A DNA stretch of 64,000 bases from the NCBI RefSeq assembly GCF_001280305.1, contig NZ_CP012623.1, positions 868,001 through 932,000 of the forward strand. The letters run 5' to 3'. Source of the stretch: Hymenobacter sp. DG25A. GTDB taxonomy: Bacteria; Bacteroidota; Bacteroidia; Cytophagales; Hymenobacteraceae. Made by a program: the position numbers and the translations under genes. The notes under the pieces are model-generated. The model did not search any database and had not been told where the DNA came from. It saw only the letters and a list, made by a program, of their open reading frames with translations. This document shows, piece after piece, positions 1-9,038 of this stretch (within the stretch, counting starts at the first letter, position 1; each line of letters opens with the position of its first letter).

Positions 1-1
1 G

Positions 2-370
2 CCCTTGCTGGCTGATGGCGGCGGCATTGTGAATTTCTCCACTGGGCTGGCCCGCTTCACGGCCCCCGGCTATGCGGCGTATGCCTCCATGAAAGGCGCC
101 GTAGAAATCCTGACCCGCTACCTGGCCAAGGAGCTGGGCAGCCGCGGAATTCGGGCCAATGTAGTGGCGCCGGGCATCATTAAAACCGATTTTACAGCGG
201 CCGCCCGCCAGGCGCACCCGCAGTTGGAAGGCTATATGGCCTCCCAAACGGCCTTGGGCCGCATTGGCGAGCCCGAAGACATTGGCGGCATTGTGGCCTT
301 TCTGTGCTCTGAAGATGCCCGTTGGGTAAATGCGCAGCGCATAGAAGCCTCCGGAGGATACGCACTCTAA
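2..370 (+). CDS. SDR family oxidoreductase, C-terminal part (5' end outside window)
   Basis: This is the C-terminal half of a classical short-chain dehydrogenase/reductase, an NAD(P)-dependent oxidoreductase whose substrate cannot be inferred. The active-site YxxxK is seen as Y26-ASM-K30, counting from the first in-window Met. The catalytic Ser is normally 13 residues before the Tyr; here that position is Thr (NFST) with a Ser just before it, a conservative variant. The conserved PG-(I/x)-T segment after the catalytic helix reads APGIIKTDF, and the C-terminus ends in the usual glycine-rich 'SGGYAL'. The reading frame is open to the left edge, so the Rossmann fold and the gene start lie outside the window. 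A strong hairpin follows the stop codon. Confidence 0.9.
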   Translation, partial: PLLADGGGIVNFSTGLARFTAPGYAAYASMKGAVEILTRYLAKELGSRGIRANVVAPGIIKTDFTAAARQAHPQLEGYMASQTALGRIGEPEDIGGIVAFLCSEDARWVNAQRIEASGGYAL

Positions 371-385
371 GACTAATCGTAAAAG

Positions 386-424
386 AAAAGGGCCCATTAC
401 CTCTGGTAGCGGGCCCTTTTTTGT
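386..424 (+). terminator. Intrinsic terminator after the SDR gene, possibly bidirectional
   Basis: A perfect 10-bp inverted repeat (AAAAGGGCCC at 386-395, GGGCCCTTTT at 411-420) is followed by further T residues. The A-tract on the left and T-tract on the right let it work on both strands, which fits the convergent small gene that ends at 442. Confidence 0.85.
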
Positions 425-441
425 ATAAATAATCTACCCGG

Positions 442-621
442 TCAGGCAGATTTAGTACGGGTAAAGTGGCTGGTTTCGCGCTGCATTTCCTGCAGGCTTT
501 GGCGCAGCGCTGCTAACATAAGCGTATAGGAACGCGCATCCTTGTGTTCTTCCAGCTCCCTGATGCGCACAACCATGTGTTGCTGGAACTCCTCGGGAGA
601 ATACCGGGATTTAGTAACCAT
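442..621 (-). CDS. Small hypothetical protein, predicted helical
   Basis: A 59-residue ORF if translation starts at the internal Met (MVTKSRYSPEEF); an upstream in-frame Met would give 66 residues. The shorter start is preferred because the first seven residues look like untranslated leader. The protein is charged and strongly helical (EEFQQHMVVRIRELEEHKDAR, then ALRQSLQEMQRE), with no signal peptide, membrane segment or cysteine. No family is recognised. It stands alone between the SDR terminator and the membrane protein gene. Codon use is normal for the window, which supports it being real, but the evidence for expression is weak. Confidence 0.55.
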   Translation of the reverse strand: MVTKSRYSPEEFQQHMVVRIRELEEHKDARSYTLMLAALRQSLQEMQRETSHFTRTKSA

Positions 622-864
622 GATGGATAGAGAGACTGGCACGAGTTAAAAAAGAAGCTACAAGAGATACTTGGCAGCAGGAATGTACTGCTGTATACGG
701 GGGTGCTAAAGATAGGGACATTGCTTATAATTATAAATGGGTAATATATCTTACAAAGTATATTTTTGGATGTATTTATAACACAATTACCTGAAAAACA
801 AAAGAGTTCTGCACAGCTAAAGCTGGCAGAACTCTTAGTAAGCGGCAGTGAAATATACTATTTA

Positions 865-1323
865 CTAAAAGCGGAAAAGAGGGCGCATGGGGTTCCAGAT
901 GCCCCAGGGAATCATTACCAGCACCAGCAGCAGCGCAATCAGAAACCAGGTGAAGGCTTTCTTGTGCTTCAGCACGGGGTCGGAAGCTTTTTTGGAGAGC
1001 GTACGGCCTACCTGCGCGCAGATGACGGCCAGCAGCATACCTACCAGGTGCTCCACGGCCCAGAAACGCCCGCCGGGGTCTTTCATAACGGCGCTGCCCG
1101 CTTCAAAAGCTTTCATACCGAGGGGGCCGGTAACGTACAAAATCAGGCCCAGGAGCAGCTGCAGGTGCATAGAGCCCACAAAGGAGGCGCCTATGCTGTT
1201 ATCGGCTTTCACCCAGGGGCGGCGGCCCTGCCAGCCGCCAAAAGCGCGGAAAATGGCAATCAGGCCAAAAATGAGCACCAGCCAGCGCGTCCAGGAGTGC
1301 AGGAGAAGTACGATTTGATACAT
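865..1323 (-). CDS. Small four-helix integral membrane protein
   Basis: A 152-residue protein with four hydrophobic segments (about residues 3-24, 45-66, 88-106 and 124-142). His residues lie at or near membrane segments (H9, H53, H92), a pattern that in similar Bacteroidota proteins leads to the automatic name 'cytochrome B'; heme binding is not established by what can be seen here. The start is set at MYQIVLLLHSW because the longer reading frame adds 28 non-hydrophobic residues unlike a membrane protein N-terminus. It lies upstream of a 2H phosphoesterase gene in reverse order, with about 90 bp between them, and may share its transcript. Function unknown. Confidence 0.75.
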   Translation of the reverse strand: MYQIVLLLHSWTRWLVLIFGLIAIFRAFGGWQGRRPWVKADNSIGASFVGSMHLQLLLGLILYVTGPLGMKAFEAGSAVMKDPGGRFWAVEHLVGMLLAVICAQVGRTLSKKASDPVLKHKKAFTWFLIALLLVLVMIPWGIWNPMRPLFRF

Positions 1324-1416
1324 AGAGAAAAGTAAGGTGGTTGGAGCGGGTAAAGGTCGGAGGGGAGGGGCAGAATACCGCAGCCGGGCGGCAAATTCTG
1401 CCGACATCGCCCGGAA

Positions 1417-1983
1417 TTAAAACAGCTGCGGCGCTATATGCTGCTTGTGCCCGGCAAAAGAGAAGTTTTTTTCCTGCACAAATAAGTCGCCTTCCTGCCG
1501 CAGAATGGTAAGGTTATTAAGGGTGAGGCGCATGTTAAAGGTTTGCTGATTGAGGTACTGCAGCACGGGGCCCAGCAAATCAGGGGTGGTATCGTGCAGG
1601 GCCAGGGAGATATGCGGTAGCCAGCAGTCGGGCCCGCTGAACTTATCGGTGCGCAGGCAGAGAGGCGCCGTGGCTTTTAAGATGCGCCGGTGCAGGTCGT
1701 TGAGCGCATCGCAGCGCAGCACCGGAATGTAAATAACCGGGTTAGGGCCCGGAAACACCCCCAGGCCGGTAGTGAAGGCCGAAAAGGGCTGCGTATGGCG
1801 GGCTACGTCCTGCAGCACCGCTTTCAGCAGCGACAACTTGCGCACCCCCGCCAGCTGATAGGTAATGTGAGGGTCGGGCGTGGCCTGCACATCATCCAGC
1901 CCAAACTCCACTTCCAGGCTTTTGATGATGGCATTGATGCGGGCCGCGCTTTGCGGATTGAGCAGGGAAGTAATGGCAAGCAT
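1417..1983 (-). CDS. 2'-5' RNA ligase family protein (2H phosphoesterase)
   Basis: Member of the 2H phosphoesterase superfamily, which acts on 2',5'- or cyclic phosphodiester bonds of RNA or nucleotides. Both signature motifs are present: H-I-T at residues 39-41 and H-I-S at 124-126, at the spacing expected for the two-lobed fold. Length (188 residues) is typical. The start MLAITSLLN matches the beginning of the first beta strand; an upstream Met at 2067 would add 28 Ser/Pro/Arg-rich residues and is less likely, although it cannot be excluded. In bacteria the physiological substrate of such proteins (ThpR-like) is uncertain. The gene precedes the small membrane protein gene on the same strand. 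Confidence 0.85.
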   Translation of the reverse strand: MLAITSLLNPQSAARINAIIKSLEVEFGLDDVQATPDPHITYQLAGVRKLSLLKAVLQDVARHTQPFSAFTTGLGVFPGPNPVIYIPVLRCDALNDLHRRILKATAPLCLRTDKFSGPDCWLPHISLALHDTTPDLLGPVLQYLNQQTFNMRLTLNNLTILRQEGDLFVQEKNFSFAGHKQHIAPQLF

Positions 1984-2067
1984 CGGACGGTTGGGGGCAG
2001 AAGAGGGAACTGCCGGAGCCTGTTTTGAGCGGCTTCCGTGCCGGGGAGTTGGGGCTGAAATGGCCAT

Positions 2068-2485
2068 TAGATTCGAAGCATACACAGAATTCAACAATCT
2101 ATAAAAGCAACCACAAGGCAGCAAGCAGCGCGTCTAATAAATAAAACTTCCGGAAGCGTAAATCGGCTGCCGGAAGCCTTCAATTATTACCTACATACGA
2201 CCAGGCGCGGTGCCCGGAGAAGAAAAAATGGCGGCGGTTTGCACCAGGGCCGGTTTCTCCCATTCTCCATCACCGCTTCCGGGCCCAAAATGCACCAGCC
2301 GAGCGCTGCCAGAGCCGCTAAGGTAGGCGTTACCACGTAGCCACTAAGGTGGCATTGCCCGGCCGGCTCCGCTTCACTTGGTATTAGCGTCGTCTGGAGA
2401 GGCACAGCATCCGGGCAATTGGCAACGTAATGTGCTGGGTGCAAACCTTCAGGCTTTCCTTTCGTTGATTACCTGCCGCTGCTAG
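2068..2485. other. Intergenic region without a supported gene
   Basis: About 420 bp (500 bp if the 2H phosphoesterase uses its shorter start) separate the two divergent genes. An 85-codon minus-strand reading frame at 2187-2444 shows no recognisable domain, signal peptide or family and is treated as chance. No RNA gene, repeat or clear promoter box was recognised. Confidence 0.5.
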
Positions 2486-4792
2486 ATGATGCCGTGGCTC
2501 CGTTTTCTCTCTATCGCCGGTCTATTCTTTGTGTTTGATTCTGCGTCTGTATCTCTGAAAGCCTCCCCCACGCCCCGGCCGGTGGAGCCGCGCCGCTGGG
2601 CCTGGTGGCAATGGCTGGGGCTGATTCTGGTGGCTTTGGCAGTGCTGGTGGGTGTGCTGCTGCTGGCCTTAGACCCCTGGTTGCGCCGCAAAGCCGAGCA
2701 GGAAGTAGCCGCCCGCACCCACGGCCGCTACCAGCTGCATATCAACTCCCTGCGTACCAGCTTGTGGCATGGCGTGCTGGAGGTGCAGGGCATTCAGCTG
2801 CGCACCCGCTCTGCCGTGGCAAGCAAGCTGCCCGCCCTCACGCTGGATGTAGGCCGCGTGCGCGTGGCAGGAGTAGGCCTTTGGCAGATACTACGCCGGC
2901 AGGAAGTGCCGGTAGATAGTTTGCTGATTAGCGCGGTGCGGCTGAAATCGGCCGCCTGGCCTACGCCGGAACAGGCCGCCCAGCCGCTGTATACCCGTTT
3001 GCCAAAGCGGGTGCCGGGGCTGCGGCTGGGCTACCTGGGGTTGCAACGGGTTCAGCTGGCCTACCAAGTCAGCCGGCAGGACTATATACGCTTCAGGCAA
3101 GGCGACTTTTCGGCCCAGGATATCCTCCTGAGTCGGGCCGGCGCGGCCGATACGCAGCGCATTGGGTATGCGGCCCGCATAGCCCTGCAGCTGGCCGGCC
3201 TGCAGGCCCGCGGGGGCGGGCATCGGCTGCAGGCAGCCCTTACTCAGTTCTCCTCCCAAACCCAGCAGCTGCGGATCGATTCTGTGCGACTGGCTCCCCT
3301 GCAGCCCATCAGCAACCAGCAGAGCCGTGCTGCCCGGGTAGCGCTGCAGCTGCCCCAGCTGATACTCACGGGGCTGCAGGCCGCCCGGCTAACCCGGCAG
3401 CAGTTTCAGGCCGATACGCTGCGGCTCACGGGCCCCGAGCTGGCAGTAGTTGCCCCGCGCGTGCTGCCCCCACCCATGCACCAGCTGCTGCAACCCTGGC
3501 TTACCCGGGTTTCGCTGCAAAGACTGGTGGTGGTGCGGGCCAATGTGCGGGTAAAAGGCCTGGATCTGGCCCCGCAGGCTGCCAATGTTTGGCTGCAGGG
3601 CAAGGCCATCCGGATTGATGCGGCCAGTGCCCGCAATACCGCCCGGGTGCTGTATGCCCGGTCCTGGCAACTCAGTACCGGTCCCGGCTCGGTAGCTATT
3701 GAGGCGCCTTATTATAAGATGACATACCAGGGCCTGCGGCTGAGCACCGAGCAGCAGCAGCTCAGGCTCACCCGTACCAAACTGGCGCCCACCATGTCAT
3801 TGGCGGCTATGGCTAGGCGCAAAGGCCATCAGGTATCGCACATTACAGTGCAGGTGCCGGAAATGCGCGCCTCCGGTCTTGATTTTGCCGCCCTGCAGCA
3901 TCAGGGCGTGGTGCAGGCCCGGAAGGTGGTGGTGCAGAATCCCTTGCTGCACCTGTCCGGCGACGGGCGTTACCCCATCAGCCCGGAACCCTCTCTGGTA
4001 ACGCCCGAGAAATTAAAAGAGCTGCCCTTCCCCCTGGATATCCGGCTGCTGCAGCTGCAGAAAGGCAATTTGTTTTTTGTGTACCGGGCCCTGCGCAGCC
4101 CGCAGCCCGCCCGTACCAGCGTTACTCAGCTTAATGGGACTATCCGCAACCTTAATACTATAGTTGGCTCCCGCCGCGCCGCGCAGCCCGCCCTTGTGCA
4201 GGCCAGTGCGTGGTTTCAGCGCCGCAGCTTTGTGCGTGCCACGGCCTCTGTGCCCCTGCTGCAGCCCAACGGCCGCCACCGCATAACCGGCTCGTTTGGC
4301 CCGGCTCCGTTCAGTATTCTGAACTCCATTACGGAGTCTTCCCGCTCGCTCAGGTTTTCCAGCGGGCAGGTAAAGCAGGTCGATTTCACCATGGTGGTAG
4401 ACCGCCAGGGCGTGCAGGGCACTATGAAAGCGGCTTACTCTGATTTGAAAGTGGAATTTTTATCCCTGAAAGGCGGGGAGGCTCACCCCACGCTCCTTAC
4501 TAAAGCCGGCTCCAAGGTGGTCAACGGACTGGTTATCCGGGACAATAACCCCCGCCAGGGTCATGAAACGCTGAAGCCCGGCACTATCCAATCCAGCCGC
4601 AACCTGCGGATGTCGGTATTTGCTATCTGGCAGCAGGGGCTGGTCAGCGGCATGCTGAACAGCATGGGCGTGCCCGGCAAGCTGGCCAAAAAGATGAGCG
4701 AGGCCATTCCCGCGCCGGAAACAATGCCCGCCATAGGCCAGGGAGGCCAGCCGATAGAAAAGAAGCGGGTATCGTTGGAGAGTAGTAAGTAA
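2486..4792 (+). CDS. AsmA-like envelope protein, single N-terminal membrane anchor
   Basis: A 768-residue protein with a short cytoplasmic N-terminus, one transmembrane segment at about residues 41-64 (WWQWLGLILVALAVLVG), and a very long periplasmic part made of repeated amphipathic beta-strand patterns. The first periplasmic stretch (RKAEQEVAARTHGRYQLHINSLRTSLWHG) resembles the start of AsmA/DUF748-type proteins, which form long grooved bridges in the envelope and are linked to lipid transport. The low-complexity C-terminus (EAIPAPETMPAIGQGGQP) is likely disordered. The first ATG pair is used; the real start could be about 20 residues later. It is monocistronic, and the closest neighbours give no pathway context. 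The AsmA relation is inferred from architecture, not from a diagnostic motif. Confidence 0.7.
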   Translation: MMPWLRFLSIAGLFFVFDSASVSLKASPTPRPVEPRRWAWWQWLGLILVALAVLVGVLLLALDPWLRRKAEQEVAARTHGRYQLHINSLRTSLWHGVLEVQGIQLRTRSAVASKLPALTLDVGRVRVAGVGLWQILRRQEVPVDSLLISAVRLKSAAWPTPEQAAQPLYTRLPKRVPGLRLGYLGLQRVQLAYQVSRQDYIRFRQGDFSAQDILLSRAGAADTQRIGYAARIALQLAGLQARGGGHRLQAALTQFSSQTQQLRIDSVRLAPLQPISNQQSRAARVALQLPQLILTGLQAARLTRQQFQADTLRLTGPELAVVAPRVLPPPMHQLLQPWLTRVSLQRLVVVRANVRVKGLDLAPQAANVWLQGKAIRIDAASARNTARVLYARSWQLSTGPGSVAIEAPYYKMTYQGLRLSTEQQQLRLTRTKLAPTMSLAAMARRKGHQVSHITVQVPEMRASGLDFAALQHQGVVQARKVVVQNPLLHLSGDGRYPISPEPSLVTPEKLKELPFPLDIRLLQLQKGNLFFVYRALRSPQPARTSVTQLNGTIRNLNTIVGSRRAAQPALVQASAWFQRRSFVRATASVPLLQPNGRHRITGSFGPAPFSILNSITESSRSLRFSSGQVKQVDFTMVVDRQGVQGTMKAAYSDLKVEFLSLKGGEAHPTLLTKAGSKVVNGLVIRDNNPRQGHETLKPGTIQSSRNLRMSVFAIWQQGLVSGMLNSMGVPGKLAKKMSEAIPAPETMPAIGQGGQPIEKKRVSLESSK

Positions 4793-4895
4793 AGGCAACA
4801 GCGGAGCCTGCCATCAAAAGGCCTGTATGCCTTGTTATGCCCTGCAGGCAGCCCACGGTGGTTGGCCAGGAAGATAAAACCACAGGTGAATAACC

Positions 4896-5081
4896 ATGCC
4901 CAAAGCCCGGAATAAGAACGACCTGCCCACCAAATTGTGTGTCACCTGCGGCCGCCCTTTTGCATACCGCAAGAAATGGCGGGCCTGTTGGGATGAAGTG
5001 AAATACTGCGGCGAGAAGTGCCAACGCAGCCGTCCCAAATCGGTGGCGGATAGTGCCGCCGGTAGCCTGCCCACGCGCTAG
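4896..5081 (+). CDS. DUF2256 zinc-ribbon-like small protein
   Basis: A 61-residue protein that matches DUF2256: paired cysteines C15-VT-C18 and C38-GEK-C42 with the conserved RKKW...WDEVKYC block between and around them. The four cysteines are likely to bind one zinc ion. In many bacteria DUF2256 genes lie next to cryptochrome/photolyase-like genes, but no such gene is visible here, so the biological role is open. Length and sequence are typical of the family. The start is the only ATG compatible with the family N-terminus (MPKARNKNDLP). Confidence 0.9.
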   Translation: MPKARNKNDLPTKLCVTCGRPFAYRKKWRACWDEVKYCGEKCQRSRPKSVADSAAGSLPTR

Positions 5082-5183
5082 TAGAAAGCAACGGAGCAGC
5101 GGATTATTCCGGTAACTTTAATTCCTGCTAAAAAGCTGGAAAAGTCCAATCTGCCGGGCTAACTTACCAGCAAAAATCGACCA

Positions 5184-6815
5184 ATGAACCGAAGAATATT
5201 TCTGCGTAATAGCGGCCTGGCTAGTGTGGCCCTTTCCACTTTCTCCCTTGGTGCCTGCGCCCCGGAAACCAAAGAAAAAAAGGCCGGCGCCCCCGACGCG
5301 GCTGACAACGCCGCCGATAGTTTTGAATTACAGGAAGTCACCATCAACGACCTGCAGGAGAAAATGGGCAGCGGCCAGCTCACCTCGCGGGGCATTACGG
5401 AGCTGTACCTGAAGCGCATTGAGGACATTGACCGCAGCGGCCCCACGCTCCGCTCCGTGCTCATCACCAACCCCGATGCGCTCAAAATTGCTGATCAGAT
5501 GGATCAGGAGCGTAAAAACGGCAAAGTACGTGGCCCTCTGCACGGCATTCCGGTGCTGGTGAAAGACAACATCAACACCGCTGACCAGCAGCCCACCACC
5601 GCCGGTGCTCTGGCACTGGCCGGCCACAAAGCCTCGCAGGATGCCTTCATCATTAAGAAGCTGCGCGAAGCCGGGGCCGTGATTCTGGGCAAAACCAACC
5701 TGAGCGAGTGGGCTAACTTCCGCTCCACGCGCTCTACCAGCGGCTGGAGCGCCGTGGGTGGTCAAACCCGCAACCCGTATATTCTTGACCGCACCCCCAG
5801 CGGATCCAGCGCCGGCTCGGGCGCGGCGGCCTCCGCTAACCTCTGCGTCGTAGCCATCGGCACCGAAACCGACGGCTCCGTGGTGTCGCCGTCCTCCTGC
5901 AGTGGTCTGGTGGGTATTAAGCCTACGGTGGGCCTGCTCAGCCGCACAGGCATCATCCCCATTTCCGCCAGCCAGGATACGGCTGGCCCCATGACGCGCA
6001 CCGTGCGCGACGCGGCCATCCTGCTCTCCGCCGTGGCCGGCCCCGATGCCGCCGACCCCATAACCCAGCAAAGCGCCGGCAAGCTGCAGGCCGACTACAC
6101 CAAATTCCTGGATGCCAACGGCCTGAAAGGCAAGCGCATCGGGGTAGAGAAAAGCCACCTGACCGGCACCAATGATGCCGTAGCGCTGCTGAAAGAAGCC
6201 GTAGAGTTCCTGAAAGCGCAGGGCGCCACCGTGGTAGAAGTAGAAGTGCAAAAGCAGACCGATCCGCTGGGTTCCGCCGAGTACGACGTGCTCTTGTATG
6301 AGTTCAAAGACGGCGTAAACAAGTACCTGGCCACTGCCGGGGCTCCCGTGAAAACCCTGGCCGATGTTATTGCCTTCAACAAGCAGAACAAGGACAAATC
6401 CATGCCTTTCTTCCAGCAGGAAATTCTGGAAGCCTCAGAGAAGCTGGACGGTCTGGATAGCCCCAAATACAAAGCCGCCCTCAGCAAGTCGCAGAACGGT
6501 TCCCGCAAGGCCCTGGATTCTATCCTGCGCGATAACAAACTCACGGCCATTATCGGCATTACCAACGCCCCCGCGCCCTGCATCGACCTGGTAAACGGCG
6601 ACTACTGGCCCGGTCCGGGCTTTTCCGGCCCGGCCGCCATGGCTGGTTATCCGCACATTACCGTGCCCATGGGCCACGCCCACGGCTTGCCGGTTGGGCT
6701 GTCGTTTGTGGCCGGCGCCTGGCAGGAGCCGGAGCTGCTGACGCTGGCGTATGCCTATGAGCAGGCATCTAAAAAGCGGGTGGCGCCAGAGTTCCGCAAG
6801 CCGTTTGTGGGCTAG
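5184..6815 (+). CDS. Exported amidase-signature family hydrolase (predicted lipoprotein)
   Basis: A 543-residue amidase-signature enzyme, hydrolysing amide bonds of an unknown substrate. The Ser-cisSer-Lys triad is visible: K127 (IPVLVKDN), S208 (TPSGSSAG) and nucleophile S232 (TETDGSVV), with the correct 24-residue spacing between the two serines. The N-terminus carries a twin-arginine-like start (NRRIFLRNS), a hydrophobic stretch and a lipobox (LGAC, Cys25), followed by a charged linker, so the enzyme is probably Tat-exported and lipid-anchored. The last part (YPHITVPMG...GLPVGLSF) is the family's typical C-terminal block. It stands alone on the plus strand; a cell-envelope or peptide/amide scavenging role is only inference. 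Confidence 0.93.
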   Translation: MNRRIFLRNSGLASVALSTFSLGACAPETKEKKAGAPDAADNAADSFELQEVTINDLQEKMGSGQLTSRGITELYLKRIEDIDRSGPTLRSVLITNPDALKIADQMDQERKNGKVRGPLHGIPVLVKDNINTADQQPTTAGALALAGHKASQDAFIIKKLREAGAVILGKTNLSEWANFRSTRSTSGWSAVGGQTRNPYILDRTPSGSSAGSGAAASANLCVVAIGTETDGSVVSPSSCSGLVGIKPTVGLLSRTGIIPISASQDTAGPMTRTVRDAAILLSAVAGPDAADPITQQSAGKLQADYTKFLDANGLKGKRIGVEKSHLTGTNDAVALLKEAVEFLKAQGATVVEVEVQKQTDPLGSAEYDVLLYEFKDGVNKYLATAGAPVKTLADVIAFNKQNKDKSMPFFQQEILEASEKLDGLDSPKYKAALSKSQNGSRKALDSILRDNKLTAIIGITNAPAPCIDLVNGDYWPGPGFSGPAAMAGYPHITVPMGHAHGLPVGLSFVAGAWQEPELLTLAYAYEQASKKRVAPEFRKPFVG

Positions 6816-6973
6816 TGTAGCCCTGTTTTTCTGCGATGCATATATCATGGCAGTATTTGCGCACTCCGAAAGTGCTGAGCCGCAGAAATGATAGCCTGCG
6901 CCTGCTGTTCCCATATGCTGCGTTTACTTCGTAGGGTATGGGAACAGCGGGCATCTGGGTACAAACCAACGCT

Positions 6974-7549
6974 ATGAAAATCCTGCCTTACCTTGTTCTG
7001 CTTGCTGCACTGCCCTTCCAAAGCTGCAAGAAATCAGGCGCTGACCCCAAGTCTGAGTTACCGACGGCTACCACTACCGGCGCCGAAACGCTGGGGTTTC
7101 GGGTGTTTGGTGGGGTGTGGGTACCGGGCGGCCGGGTGTGCGGCATCTACGGCTGCGCCGATAACCAGGTAGAGGCCTCCGCATACCGCAACCCCGATGG
7201 GACGCTGAATTTACAGATCAGTGCCTACCGCACCGGCACCCGCCTAAATCAGGCGTTTGTACTTACGGTTGATTCTCTCGGGGGACCAGGGGTATATCCG
7301 GCCCGGCTGGCAGTGCCAAAAAGCAACGGCGGGCACGTAAATAATCAGCTTTCCTTCACTGATAATGAATTCGGCGGGGTGGCGTACCAGAGTTTGCTCA
7401 ACGGAGCTACTACCATCACTATTACGAAAGTAGACACCGTGCAATCTATCGTCTCCGGTACGTTTGAAGGCCGCCTGGACGAATCGACGAATGCCGGGCG
7501 CACCATCGAGCTAACGGATGGCCGCTTTGATGTGCTTTACAACCGCTAG
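6974..7549 (+). CDS. Hypothetical lipoprotein
   Basis: A 191-residue secreted lipoprotein. The start at MKILPYLVLL places a lipobox (FQSC) about 17 residues in; the in-frame Met 12 codons upstream would put extra polar residues before the signal peptide. The mature part is beta-rich with a small cysteine-containing loop (VCGIYGCADN) and ends in a GRFD motif (ELTDGRFDVLYNR), a layout seen in DUF6252-like secreted proteins of Bacteroidota. The relation to DUF6252 is a visual impression only. Function unknown; location is probably the outer-membrane or periplasmic leaflet. Confidence 0.75.
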   Translation: MKILPYLVLLAALPFQSCKKSGADPKSELPTATTTGAETLGFRVFGGVWVPGGRVCGIYGCADNQVEASAYRNPDGTLNLQISAYRTGTRLNQAFVLTVDSLGGPGVYPARLAVPKSNGGHVNNQLSFTDNEFGGVAYQSLLNGATTITITKVDTVQSIVSGTFEGRLDESTNAGRTIELTDGRFDVLYNR

Positions 7550-7555
7550 GCTGGT

Positions 7556-8095
7556 CTAGGGAATATACTGCTCCGTCAGGCTGGTTACAACGCCTTGCTT
7601 AGTTTCGATGATGAAGGGTGTGGCGCTGAGCAGCTCCGGGTTTCTGGCCTGTAATTGGGCAGGCGTTATCGTAGTCTGGCGCAGGTCGGCGGTACGGTCC
7701 CAGATGGTGATAACGGCCTGCTCGCTGAGCGGAAAAGTACGCTGGCGCGCATCGTCATTCACGATGTAGTAATCGTTGAAAATGGCGTAGGTAGTGTCGC
7801 CATTCTGAATGGTTTTCTCAGCGTCGCCTTTGCGCTTGGCGTCGGCTATGGCTGCTTCGCCATTCAGGAACTGGATGTAGTCGGCAGTGACGTAGTAGCG
7901 GCCTTTATCCTGGTAAAAGCGCTTGATATAAGCGTGGTTGCGGCCGGTTTCGCCTACGGTTTCAGTGGTGGAAACTTCTCCCTTCACGGCGGCGGGTACG
8001 GTTTCAGTGGTGCCGCCATTGTCGGATTCCTGCTCCGTAGAGCGGCAACTGGTGAAAGTGAGTAGGAGGGAGAGGGGCAGGAGGTATTTGTACAT
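7556..8095 (-). CDS. Hypothetical lipoprotein
   Basis: A 179-residue lipoprotein with a signal peptide starting at MYKYLLPLSLLL and a lipobox (FTSC). A Ser/Glu/Thr-rich linker follows and then a compact domain with a DYIQFLNGE segment and C-terminal QGVVTSLTEQYIP. The longer reading frame (to 8281) adds 62 residues with no signal-like features and is rejected. No family is recognised. It converges with the preceding lipoprotein gene with only 6 bp between the stop codons. Confidence 0.75.
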   Translation of the reverse strand: MYKYLLPLSLLLTFTSCRSTEQESDNGGTTETVPAAVKGEVSTTETVGETGRNHAYIKRFYQDKGRYYVTADYIQFLNGEAAIADAKRKGDAEKTIQNGDTTYAIFNDYYIVNDDARQRTFPLSEQAVITIWDRTADLRQTTITPAQLQARNPELLSATPFIIETKQGVVTSLTEQYIP

Positions 8096-8211
8096 GCGGG
8101 AATTGTACGTTGATATGCGTCTCAAACGTGAATAATTGCTTCTACGTCTGTCAAAAGTTGCATGTAATAAATGGGATTCACGTCCTCGGCAAGCGTCAGT
8201 ATCTTTGTAGT

Positions 8212-8838
8212 TTACCGGATGTCGTCGATTTGCCAAGTCTCGTTTGTGCGGACCAGTTGTACCGTAAAAGGCGTTTCCCAAACGCGCTTCTTTACCCCCT
8301 GACTATCAGGGTAAGCTTCATAAATCATGACTTTAACTTTGGCAGAGTCACCATCTGTTAACGTTTGAAGCAATTGGATGCCATTATATACATCCATCGT
8401 TTTTGTCCAACGATAGGAGTCGAAAAACGCACAATCCCGGTTTTCATACTCCACAACGTCAGCTAATACTGAGTCGCGCCTAGTGAAAGGAATAGTGCGC
8501 AGATTGTTGATACAGGTATTATAAGAGTCTTTTTCTGACTGTATTAATTTTTCAGAAAAATGCAGACGTCTGAGATTAGCCAAGTAGCGGGTAAGATCCA
8601 ACGTCATCATCCCACGGGTATCGGCTGCGAATATTGGCTGAAATTCCGTGGTCTGATCTTGCTCGATCATACTGGCATACCAGCGGTAGAAACCTCGGAC
8701 GGTTTGATTGATTGATGCTGTATCGGGGGCTCCTGAGGATGCAGGATTTGGTAGTCCAGTAGTAAGTGGTGGTGTCGAGGAGTGCTCTTGGCAGCCGGCA
8801 AGTAGAGTGAGTGCCATAGAAATAAATAGATAGCGCAT
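8212..8838 (-). CDS. Hypothetical lipoprotein with lower GC content
   Basis: A 208-residue predicted lipoprotein: signal peptide MRYLFISMALTL, lipobox LAGC and a Ser/Thr/Pro-rich linker (QEHSSTPPLTTGLPNP). The mature part (VRGFYRWYASMIEQDQ... and a C-terminal block ending NETWQIDDIR) resembles small NTF2-like/DUF3828-type domains found in Bacteroidota lipoproteins; this is only an impression. The gene is visibly more AT-rich than its neighbours. The longer frame begins at a TTG codon at 9033 and is not supported. It is transcribed divergently from the ABC-F gene. Confidence 0.72.
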   Translation of the reverse strand: MRYLFISMALTLLAGCQEHSSTPPLTTGLPNPASSGAPDTASINQTVRGFYRWYASMIEQDQTTEFQPIFAADTRGMMTLDLTRYLANLRRLHFSEKLIQSEKDSYNTCINNLRTIPFTRRDSVLADVVEYENRDCAFFDSYRWTKTMDVYNGIQLLQTLTDGDSAKVKVMIYEAYPDSQGVKKRVWETPFTVQLVRTNETWQIDDIR

Positions 8839-9007
8839 GAAGTCAGGTGCTTTGTCTGAAGCGGAAAGAAGTAATAGGTGTAAGTAATAGTCTGCTGGTC
8901 CGCATGAACACTGCGACAATTGGCGCAAAGTAACTCGTTGACGTGCTTGCTCGGTACTGCAGAAGCGAACCATAGTACTAAACCATAATTCCCTCCTCAC
9001 AAACCCG

Positions 9008-9015
9008 TACCTTTG
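9008..9015 (+). promoter_or_regulatory. Bacteroidota-type -7 promoter box of the ABC-F gene
   Basis: TACCTTTG is an exact match to the TAnnTTTG -7 element of Bacteroidota sigma-A promoters. It lies 23 nt upstream of the ATG at 9039, giving a short leader. No good -33 TTTG is seen. Confidence 0.6.
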
Positions 9016-9038
9016 CGGCCTGATACCTCGCAAAGCAG

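Noticed and set aside
766..1335. A 189-codon plus-strand frame opposite the small membrane protein
   Set aside because: It is Gln/His-rich antisense coding, typical of the reverse strand of a membrane protein gene.
2187..2444. An 85-codon minus-strand frame in the gap before the AsmA-like gene
   Set aside because: No signal peptide, family or codon pattern supports it; the length is easily reached by chance at this GC content.
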